Assembly (NCBI GenBank): GCA_014729665.1
Contig: WJJO01000337.1
Location: 1-11,801 of the forward strand
Source: Caldifarciminota bacterium
GTDB taxonomy: Bacteria > Hydrothermota > Tepidihabitantia > B3-TA06
Length of the DNA: 11,801 nt
Direction of reading: 5' to 3'
Part shown: in pieces, positions 6,358-11,801 of the stretch
How positions within the stretch are numbered: position 1 is the stretch's first letter
How the letters are laid out: every line of letters begins with the position of its first letter
The notes under the pieces: generated by a model
What the model was told of the DNA's origin: nothing
Seen by the model: the letters and a program-made list of their open reading frames with translations, nothing else
Databases searched by the model: none
Made by a program: the position numbers and the translations under genes

Positions 6358-7217
6358 GCAGGAAGAGGGCGCAGGCGGTGCTTATCCTGAGTACGGCTGC
6401 AAATATTGCCCTCTTCGGGTTAAAGGTCACGGTAGGCATCCTGGCATCCTCGCGAGCACTCCTTGCCGACGGAATCAACTCGGGATTGGATATCTTCTTC
6501 TCGGTGATGATCCTCATCTCCTTCAGATTGGCTTCCAAGCCTCCGGACAAGGAGCATCCCTACGGTCACGGCAATATAGAGGTTTTAGTCGCCTTCATCG
6601 CTGCACTTGTGATATTTGCCACAGGGGGATTCCTGATCTACGACGGGATCAATACATCCTTCAACCCCCGTCTTCAGGCCCCAGGATGGATGGCTCTTGC
6701 CGCTGCGGGATTTACTATCCTGACCAAGGTTATCCTTTATATATATGCCGGGTCGGTGTCGCGTAAGTGGAGATCGCCTGCCGTAAAGGTCCAGGCTGCC
6801 GATCATCTCGTCGATATAATGGCGACTTCGGTGGCGGTTGTGGGGATATTTGTTGCCCGAATGGGGGTTTTATTCTTCGATCCTGTCGGAGCCGTAATCA
6901 TAGGGGGATTTATCTGCTGGACAGGCATCAAGCTCCTCAGGGAGAATATTAAGGTTCTTCTCGACGCTCATCCTGCCGAGAAGTTCTTGAACAGGTTGAA
7001 GGAATGTGCCCGTGGATGCAAAGGAGTAACACAGGTACCCACCATACGAGCACATCCTGTGGGAACCTACTTTTTTTTAGAAATCACCGTAACAGTCAAG
7101 GGGAACCTTTCGGTTAAGCAAGGTCATGATATCGCCGAGGGCGTCAAGCAGATGCTTATGGATTGTGAAGGTTCGTTGAAGGATGTAATCGTTCATGTTG
7201 AGCCGGCAAGCGATTGA
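6354..7217 (+). CDS. Cation diffusion facilitator family exporter, predicted manganese type
   Basis: A 287-residue CDF protein of the inner membrane that should export a divalent metal in exchange for protons. It has about six membrane segments in residues 8-190 and a cytoplasmic ferredoxin-like dimer domain from about 210 to the end. The conserved HPYGHG loop is near 68-73. The transport-site residues are informative: the second membrane helix has Asn42-x3-Asp46 (ADGINSGLDIF) and the fifth has Asp150-x3-Asp154 (AADHLVDIM). Zinc exporters usually carry H-D/H-D and iron/zinc FieF D-D/H-D, whereas an N-D/D-D site marks the MntE/MneP manganese exporters. Manganese is therefore the predicted substrate, by inference. 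GGAG (6345-6348) lies 5 nt before the ATG. The 3' end overlaps the following gene by 23 nt, suggesting translational coupling. Confidence 0.9.
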   Translation: MSRKRAQAVLILSTAANIALFGLKVTVGILASSRALLADGINSGLDIFFSVMILISFRLASKPPDKEHPYGHGNIEVLVAFIAALVIFATGGFLIYDGINTSFNPRLQAPGWMALAAAGFTILTKVILYIYAGSVSRKWRSPAVKVQAADHLVDIMATSVAVVGIFVARMGVLFFDPVGAVIIGGFICWTGIKLLRENIKVLLDAHPAEKFLNRLKECARGCKGVTQVPTIRAHPVGTYFFLEITVTVKGNLSVKQGHDIAEGVKQMLMDCEGSLKDVIVHVEPASD

Positions 7218-8289
7218 ACGTGCCGCCGCGGTACTGGAACGCGGCGAAGCAGTTATTTTACCTACCGATACCGTACCCGGCCTTTTCGTTCAGGATACAG
7301 ACAAGGGTGAAGACCTGCTTCGCAAGATAAAGGAAAGAATCGGGAACAAACCTTTTGCCCGTATGTTCGCCGGAAAAAGACAGCTTTCGAAGCGTGTAAC
7401 CATACGTAACAAACTGCAAGCCAAAGCGGTATCCACTCTCCTTCCCGGCAAGGTTACCCTGATACTTCCGTCCGGCAGGAGAAAGGAGACGTTCATAGGC
7501 GTCCGCATTCCCGAAGATTCCTCACTTAGAGCGCTTATTCGCCGAACCGGACCCCTGATCGCCACCTCGGCAAACCTTTCCGGTCAGGCGTTACGTGATC
7601 CCGTTTCACTGCCTCAAGGACTTCTTTCCCGGGTAAGCCTGGTAGAGGAAGATGAGGATATCAGGTTTAGCGGTTTCAAACAGATACACTCCACGGTTAT
7701 CGATATTACCTCCTCACGACGCGTTGTTGTTAAAAGGAAAGGTGCAGCATCACTCTGGGAGATTGCGGCCAAGCTGGAAAAGAATCCCGTTCTCGAATAC
7801 CCCCTGGGGTTAAATATCCTTTTTGTCTGCGGTGGCAATACATGTAGGTCGCCTATGGCCGCCGAAATCTTCACCGCCCTTTGCGGCAATGAAAGGATAG
7901 AGGTACGCAGCGCGGGTTTGTCGGTCTCTTACGGTTCGGAAGCCTCTGTATCCGCTGACCGAATTATGGTAGAGCGAGGTTTATCCCTGAGTGGGCATCG
8001 GGCTTCCCCCCTCAACGGTAATCTCTTGTACTGGGCTGATCTGGTGCTGGTTATGACTCGAAGCCACTTCCTGCGGATCCGTAACCGATACCCTCAAGCG
8101 AAAGACATAACATACCTTATGAGCGGTTTCCCAGCGTCCTGGCCATATGGTCGGAATATCAAGGACCCGATAGGGATGCCCGTTTCGGTATACAGGGAAA
8201 CTGCGGACGTCCTGGAGCGTTATTGCAGAAAAATATGTAGTCAAATCTCCAAAGTCTTGATATATATACATCAGAAGGACAGGGGTTGA
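7195..8289 (+). CDS. Fusion of Sua5/YrdC L-threonylcarbamoyladenylate synthase and LMW (YwlE-like) phosphatase
   Basis: A 364-residue two-domain protein. Residues 5 to about 190 are a Sua5/YrdC/TsaC domain, which makes threonylcarbamoyl-AMP from threonine, bicarbonate and ATP for the t6A modification of tRNA. Landmarks are PTDTVPGL (23-30, usually PTDTVYGL), K46-x-R48 and K52-P53, PGKVTLIL, GVRIPED, ATSANLSG (123-130) and HSTVIDIT. Residues 203-355 are a low-molecular-weight phosphatase with nucleophile Cys212 in CGGNTCRS (C-x5-R, Arg218) and general acid Asp324 in DPIG. Thr216 matches the residue that makes Bacillus YwlE an arginine phosphatase, where tyrosine-specific enzymes have Ile or similar. 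In Bacillus the separate genes ywlC and ywlE lie close together, so the fusion joins known neighbours. Both active sites look complete. The start overlaps the CDF gene by 23 nt; AAGGA (7179-7183) is rather distant, so coupling is likely. Confidence 0.9.
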   Translation: MLSRQAIERAAAVLERGEAVILPTDTVPGLFVQDTDKGEDLLRKIKERIGNKPFARMFAGKRQLSKRVTIRNKLQAKAVSTLLPGKVTLILPSGRRKETFIGVRIPEDSSLRALIRRTGPLIATSANLSGQALRDPVSLPQGLLSRVSLVEEDEDIRFSGFKQIHSTVIDITSSRRVVVKRKGAASLWEIAAKLEKNPVLEYPLGLNILFVCGGNTCRSPMAAEIFTALCGNERIEVRSAGLSVSYGSEASVSADRIMVERGLSLSGHRASPLNGNLLYWADLVLVMTRSHFLRIRNRYPQAKDITYLMSGFPASWPYGRNIKDPIGMPVSVYRETADVLERYCRKICSQISKVLIYIHQKDRG

Positions 8290-8300
8290 CAAGACCCCTG
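8280..8300. terminator. Hairpin between the fusion gene and hup: terminator or operator
   Basis: CAGGGGT (8280-8286) pairs perfectly with ACCCCTG (8294-8300) around a 7-nt loop, followed by ATTTTACT. As RNA it could terminate the upstream operon, though the T-run is weak. As DNA the dyad covers the whole -35 box of the hup promoter (8286-8291), so it could equally be a repressor site. It also contains the stop codon of the upstream gene. Confidence 0.5.
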
Positions 8301-8313
8301 ATTTTACTATAAT
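8286..8313 (+). promoter_or_regulatory. Consensus sigma-70-type promoter of hup
   Basis: TTGACA (8286-8291), a 16-bp spacer and TATAAT (8308-8313), both boxes perfect. Transcription would start near 8320. The -35 box begins at the stop codon of the upstream gene. A strong promoter fits an abundant nucleoid protein. Confidence 0.85.
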
Positions 8314-8329
8314 CTAGAGAACCTTTGTT

Positions 8330-8337
8330 AAGGAGGT
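8330..8337 (+). promoter_or_regulatory. Strong ribosome binding site of hup
   Basis: AAGGAGGT, the full anti-16S complement, 6 nt before the ATG at 8344. It is the strongest site in the window. Confidence 0.85.
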
Positions 8338-8343
8338 ACACAT

Positions 8344-8622
8344 ATGACAAAGGCCGAACTAATCGAAAAAATCGCGAAGAACGCGGTAGTAACAAAGAAA
8401 GCGGCAGGAGTTGCTGTAAATACGATGATCGATGAGATTACGAAGTCCCTTAAGAAGGGTCAGCGAGTGCCGCTTGTTGGTTTCGGAACCTTCATGGTCC
8501 GCAGAACCAAAGCCCGCAAGGGCCGCAATCCGCGTACGGGCGAAGAGATCAAAATCAAGGCTCGTAAGCGTCCGGTCTTCAAGGCCGGGAAAGGTCTTCG
8601 CGAAGCTGTGGCTGGAAAATAA
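8344..8622 (+). CDS. hup: HU-family DNA-binding protein
   Basis: A 92-residue histone-like protein that binds and bends DNA as a dimer in the nucleoid. The usual family length and landmarks are present: the helical N-terminal dimer region (MTKAELIEKIAKNA), the core GFGTF (46-50), the beta-arm KGRNPRTGEEI (59-69) with the intercalating Pro63, and the closing PVFKAGKGLREAV. It is strongly basic. HU rather than IHF is preferred because the gene stands alone with the generic arm sequence, but the two cannot be fully told apart here. A perfect promoter and ribosome binding site predict high expression. Its TAA shares one base with the possible ATG of mtnA, and a terminator-like hairpin begins 14 bp after the stop. 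Confidence 0.95.
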   Translation: MTKAELIEKIAKNAVVTKKAAGVAVNTMIDEITKSLKKGQRVPLVGFGTFMVRRTKARKGRNPRTGEEIKIKARKRPVFKAGKGLREAVAGK

Positions 8623-9656
8623 TGTCAAAAAGCCAGGGGGGGCAAGAGTCCCCCCCTTCATCTTTTCGGCCTCCTTATGAAGTGATAAGATGGAGTGAGA
8701 GGGATTTTTCGATTCTTGACCAGAGATATCTTCCTTCCCGGACAACTTATCTGGAATTAAGAGATATTGCTTCTGCATCCCAGGCAATACGCACCCTTGC
8801 CGTGCGAGGCGCCCCTTTAATTGGCGTCGTGGCCGCTCTCGCGGTTGCGCATTCAGCCCGCCGGGGGGGAGGAGAAAAAAGACTGCTCGATGATATTTAC
8901 GCGCTTTCTGGGACTCGTCCGACCGCCGTGAATCTCTTTTACGCCCTTGAGAAGATGAGGGATATAATTGAAAACGGAGGGGGTGGAACCGACATCTTGA
9001 ATGGAGCCTTAGACATCTGGGAAAAGGAGCGTTTAAACTCACTTAAGATGGCCGCCTGCGGACAGGAGCTTCTGAAGGATGGTATGAGGGTAGGTACATA
9101 CTGCAATACCGGACTGCTTGCCGCACCCGGGCTTGGCACAGCCCTCGGTGTAATCATCAAGGGATTCATGGACGGCAAGAATGTCGAAATCATCGTGCCT
9201 GAAACAAGACCATTGCTGCAGGGCTCGCGCCTGACCGCATGGGAGCTGAACCAGTGGGAAATACCCTATACCTTGATTACAGAATCCACACTTGCCAGCG
9301 TGGTCCCTGATCTCGATGCCGTATTCCTCGGTGCCGATCGTGTTGTCCTAAACGGTGATACGGCGAACAAGGTGGGTACACTTGGCTTTGCCATACTTTC
9401 TGAGTATTTCCATGTTCCATTCTACGTGGTAGCACCGACTACGACCTTCGATTCCAGCTTGAAAGAAGGTGATGAGATTCCCATTGAACAAAGGGATCCC
9501 GATGAGGTTCGATGTTTTGGGGCGTGTACGACCGCCCCGGATTCGGCGCTGGTTTTCAATCCCGCCTTTGACGTAACACCGGCCCACCTGATATCCGCTT
9601 TCGTCTCAGAGGAAGGTATTACAAGACCCCCATACGGAAGGAATCTTAGAAAATGA
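8622..9656 (+). CDS. mtnA: S-methyl-5-thioribose-1-phosphate isomerase
   Basis: Interconverts methylthioribose-1-phosphate and methylthioribulose-1-phosphate in methionine salvage, in the cytoplasm; it belongs to the eIF2B-like fold. Numbered from 8622 (344 residues): LDQRYLP (32-38), VRGAPLIG, TRPTAVNLFYAL, catalytic Cys161 in GTYCNTG (usually THCNAG), ETRPLLQGSRLTAWEL, catalytic Asp239 in GADRVVLNGDTANKVGT, FYVVAPTTTFD and the C-terminal NPAFDVTP. The positions agree with Cys160 and Asp240 of characterised enzymes. The first 18 residues (with QGGQESPPSS) have no family counterpart and are the translation of a terminator-like hairpin; family similarity starts near YEVIRW. A GTG at 8682 would remove them but lacks a clear ribosome binding site. 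A ribose-1,5-bisphosphate isomerase is a less likely alternative. The stop overlaps the ATG of the barrel gene. Confidence 0.93.
   Translation: MSKSQGGQESPPSSFRPPYEVIRWSERDFSILDQRYLPSRTTYLELRDIASASQAIRTLAVRGAPLIGVVAALAVAHSARRGGGEKRLLDDIYALSGTRPTAVNLFYALEKMRDIIENGGGGTDILNGALDIWEKERLNSLKMAACGQELLKDGMRVGTYCNTGLLAAPGLGTALGVIIKGFMDGKNVEIIVPETRPLLQGSRLTAWELNQWEIPYTLITESTLASVVPDLDAVFLGADRVVLNGDTANKVGTLGFAILSEYFHVPFYVVAPTTTFDSSLKEGDEIPIEQRDPDEVRCFGACTTAPDSALVFNPAFDVTPAHLISAFVSEEGITRPPYGRNLRK
8636..8656 (+). terminator. GC hairpin after hup, lying inside the annotated start of mtnA
   Basis: Seven Gs (8636-8642), a 7-nt loop CAAGAGT and seven Cs (8650-8656) form a perfect stem, extended by one A-T pair and followed by TTCATCTTTT. 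This has the form of a Rho-independent terminator placed 14 bp after the hup stop. It overlaps codons 5-12 of the mtnA frame if translation starts at 8622, so it may act as an attenuator between hup and mtnA. Confidence 0.65.
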
Positions 9657-10957
9657 TTCCGCTTCTTGCCGCCGTTTTTTTTTCTCAGGTTACCCTTCCC
9701 GAGTTACCTGAACCTGAAAAACTTCCCCCACCCTCAAGCAGACCTGTAGTTGTTCCCCTCGGATACGATACCTTAGCGGTTCGCCTTGATCTTTCTGCCA
9801 GGACGGGATTCGACGTGACACTTCGCCACAACAGTACCCCTATAACCGGAAGGTCTTCATTGGGGGTATACCAGCGAGTCGACTACTACCAGGGCCTCGA
9901 GCAGAAAGGTCGTGTCGAGGTAAACCGTGCATTCACATCCATGCTTCTGGGCGCAAAAGCGGATATGACCTCATTCCAAGGCAACCTCAATGATGAAGGT
10001 AACGTTAATCCGACCTATAAGTCCTACGGAGTTGCCTCACTTGCTGGTTACTGGAGGAAAGGGAAGTTGCTTTCTGGTATCATCCTGCGGGGTTATGATT
10101 CCGAAATGGCTGCCCGGGAACGCATGGGCTGTAATATAACATCAGGGGTTTTTATTCCAACCGACTTCGGAAAATTTCTCCTGAATGCACATGGTGGCAT
10201 CGATCCTCTGGGCAACTGGTTTCATGCCGACGGCTTCTATCAACTTCAATGGGGATCGGTTTTGGTTACACCGCGTTTCCAGACAACCCTTCCTTTCGGC
10301 GCATCTATCGGCGGTTCCGTTTTGGCGCTTTTGGGAAATCTAACCCTCGAAATGGACGGCGATTTAGGAAGATTTCAGGTAGTCAACTACGACAGTATCC
10401 TGATCGAACCTGTCATTGCTGACATACCATCAGGCACCGTTCCCTGGATGATACAGGACAGGCTGTTATTCGGAGCGGGCTACAGGGGTGTAGGATTGGA
10501 TATATTCGTTGAAAACGGCGATTGTTGGTTCTGGGAATCCGCAGTAAAAGATTCATCACCACAGATATGCCTCCAGGATTGCCTCCGCGGAGGTGCTGAG
10601 GTAACGGTTGAGCTTGAACGAAACAACATCTGCAATCATTCCCGGTTGAAGCTTCTTGCCCTCAACCCCGAAGATGCCTGGATGCCGACCTGGGAGTTTA
10701 CCGACTCCCTTGCGGTACAATTCCCCTATTTAGGTGGATTTCTGGTAATCGAGGCTCAGGATGAAAGGAGTACGAATTATATTCACTCAGATCCCTTCCT
10801 TCTTCTCGGTCTGGGCCTCTATTTCGAACGTGAACCCCTGCGATTACTTCTTCGCGCGGATGATCTCCTAGACAGTCGTCCGATGCGATGGCCCGGCCTT
10901 GCAGAACCCGGTCGTCGTTTATCCCTGGCGTGCACCCTTTTTTCCACCCGATTGTGA
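9653..10957 (+). CDS. Predicted outer-membrane beta-barrel protein
   Basis: A 434-residue protein I cannot assign to a named family. The N-terminus (MIPLLAAVFFSQ) resembles a short signal peptide lacking the usual positive charge, followed by a proline- and glutamate-rich linker (about 15-31). From about residue 40 on there are many alternating, aromatic-rich strands with polar turns, as expected of an outer-membrane barrel. The end is telling: LRADDLLDSRPMRWPGLAEP then GRR and a final strand ending in CTLFSTRL resembles the last strands of TonB-dependent receptors, where a W-x-G...PGR motif precedes the closing strand. No plug domain or TonB box is visible and the length is well below that of full receptors. 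The ATG overlaps the mtnA stop (ATGA), so it is translationally coupled. The last 139 nt are also coding on the minus strand. Confidence 0.72.
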   Translation: MIPLLAAVFFSQVTLPELPEPEKLPPPSSRPVVVPLGYDTLAVRLDLSARTGFDVTLRHNSTPITGRSSLGVYQRVDYYQGLEQKGRVEVNRAFTSMLLGAKADMTSFQGNLNDEGNVNPTYKSYGVASLAGYWRKGKLLSGIILRGYDSEMAARERMGCNITSGVFIPTDFGKFLLNAHGGIDPLGNWFHADGFYQLQWGSVLVTPRFQTTLPFGASIGGSVLALLGNLTLEMDGDLGRFQVVNYDSILIEPVIADIPSGTVPWMIQDRLLFGAGYRGVGLDIFVENGDCWFWESAVKDSSPQICLQDCLRGGAEVTVELERNNICNHSRLKLLALNPEDAWMPTWEFTDSLAVQFPYLGGFLVIEAQDERSTNYIHSDPFLLLGLGLYFEREPLRLLLRADDLLDSRPMRWPGLAEPGRRLSLACTLFSTRL

Positions 10958-11727
10958 GGCCCTTCAACGGCCTGTTTCAAAAGTTTTAACTCCTTCTCCG
11001 TCAGTTGACGTGCACTCCCGGGAGGCATATTACCCAGAACCAAGGGTCCGAAGGAAACCCGGGTGAGGGTAACCACCCGGTGTCCGAAGTATGCAAACAA
11101 TCTTCTTATCTCCCGTTTCCGGCCTTCCTGCATAACTATCTGAAGGCGTCTTGAACCGATTTTTTTCACCTCTGCGGGCAGGGTTTCTCCGTCCTCGAGG
11201 GCTACACCCCCTTTCTGTATCGCATCAATAGTAGCCTCCTGGGGTGGCCAGTCTAAGGTTACGTGATAACGTTTCTTTACCCCGAATCGGGGATGGGTCA
11301 ATTTATGACAGAGTTTCCCGTCGGAGGTTAACAACAGAAGGCCTTCGCTGTCCTTATCCAGTCTGCCTACAGGAAACAGCCTGTTGGAGGAGGGTACCAG
11401 ATGGGTAACCATGCGTTTATGATGAGGGTCCCTGGTTGAGGTCAATACCCCCCTCGGTTTGTTTACTATCCAGTATTCAAAACCCGGCTTCAACCATCGT
11501 TGATTTTCCACATCGTACACACCGCGAAGGGTCGCCCGGTAAAGTCTGTTCCCCCTGCTGCCCAGAACCACGACCTCGTCATTTTCCCTCAGTATAGCGC
11601 CTAGTTTCGCCTGTTTCCCGTTCAGCAGAATCCTACCCTGTCTCATCCAGCTTTCAATCATTCGTCTGGAACCTATCCCCCACACGGCAAGGAATTTCTG
11701 GATTCTCGGCGGTTTCAGATCAGCCAA
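10819..11727 (-). CDS. 23S rRNA-type pseudouridine synthase, RsuA/RluB family
   Basis: A 302-residue enzyme that isomerises a uridine in rRNA; RluB (23S U2605) is the likeliest equivalent, but the target cannot be fixed from sequence alone. An S4 RNA-binding domain (about 8-55, RIQKFLAVWGIGSRRMIESWM) is followed by the catalytic domain with YWIVNKPRGVL, GRLDKDSEGLLLLTSDG containing the catalytic Asp124, KKRYHV, EGRKREIRRLF and the FGPLVLG...PPGSAR closing motif. Residues 257-302 are a separate basic tail, almost half arginine and lysine, of the sort that RluB proteins often carry. That tail lies antisense to the end of the barrel gene. The start is TTG at 11727; it lies just inside the end of the upstream minus-strand gene, so the two are probably coupled. 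Confidence 0.92.
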   Translation of the reverse strand: MADLKPPRIQKFLAVWGIGSRRMIESWMRQGRILLNGKQAKLGAILRENDEVVVLGSRGNRLYRATLRGVYDVENQRWLKPGFEYWIVNKPRGVLTSTRDPHHKRMVTHLVPSSNRLFPVGRLDKDSEGLLLLTSDGKLCHKLTHPRFGVKKRYHVTLDWPPQEATIDAIQKGGVALEDGETLPAEVKKIGSRRLQIVMQEGRKREIRRLFAYFGHRVVTLTRVSFGPLVLGNMPPGSARQLTEKELKLLKQAVEGPHNRVEKRVHARDKRRPGSARPGHRIGRLSRRSSARRSNRRGSRSK

Positions 11728-11801
11728 GGCGCTGAAGCCTTCGGGTAATTTCTACCCTTTGATTATCCTTCTCAACCTCAAGGGCTGCCTCTTCTAAAAA
11801 C
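11720..11801 (-). CDS. C-terminal end of an unidentified minus-strand gene (truncated by window edge)
   Basis: Reading leftward from the window edge, 26 codons are open and end in TGA at 11722-11720. They give a charged, helical tail ending EKDNQRVEITRRLQRLG. The stop lies just downstream of the TTG start of the pseudouridine synthase, the kind of overlap common in operons. In many bacteria scpB precedes this class of gene, but the fragment is too short to support any assignment. Confidence 0.6.
   Translation of the reverse strand, partial: FLEEAALEVEKDNQRVEITRRLQRLG

Noticed and set aside
8359..9042. Long minus-strand open frame (227 codons) across hup and the start of mtnA
   Set aside because: It lies antisense to two confidently identified genes, has no ribosome binding site of note and gives a low-complexity, Arg/Ser/Pro-rich product typical of a shadow frame.

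Overview
This 11.8 kb window looks like a compact stretch of chromosome from a diderm (Gram-negative-type) bacterium. Base composition is mixed, genes are short-spaced or overlapping, and a predicted lipoprotein and a predicted outer-membrane beta-barrel are both present. Family-level identity is clear for most genes. The phylum is not: the style of the lipoprotein and barrel would fit an uncultivated FCB/WOR-3-like lineage, but that is a guess.

Layout, left to right. (1) 2-1205: the 3' end of an ABC-2 exporter ATPase gene and its permease, separated by a perfect 28-bp palindrome. (2) 1206-1359: a CACAGAG-type inverted repeat and a possible promoter. (3) 1360-3282: an ABC-F translation factor. 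(4) 3285-4472: a lipoprotein with two fibronectin-III-like repeats behind its own promoter. (5) 4479-6278: purD, apparently transcribed leaderless from its own promoter, then purE. purE is short and may carry a frameshift. (6) 6354-8289: a CDF metal exporter whose predicted metal site is of the manganese type, overlapping a gene that fuses a Sua5/YrdC tRNA-modification domain to a low-molecular-weight phosphatase domain with the YwlE (arginine phosphatase) signature. (7) 8280-10957: a textbook promoter, an HU gene, a terminator-like hairpin, mtnA (methionine salvage) and a beta-barrel protein, each gene overlapping the next by a few bases. (8) On the minus strand, an RluB/RsuA-type pseudouridine synthase and the last codons of the gene upstream of it. 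Its basic tail is encoded antisense to the end of the barrel gene.

Most of the content is housekeeping: translation (ABC-F, Sua5, pseudouridine synthase), purine synthesis, methionine salvage, nucleoid structure and envelope. I see no mobile-element genes, CRISPR array, rRNA or tRNA. The best candidates for something less ordinary are the Sua5-arginine-phosphatase fusion, the hup terminator lying inside the mtnA reading frame, the 139-nt convergent coding overlap, and the three promoters that share a 16-bp spacer.
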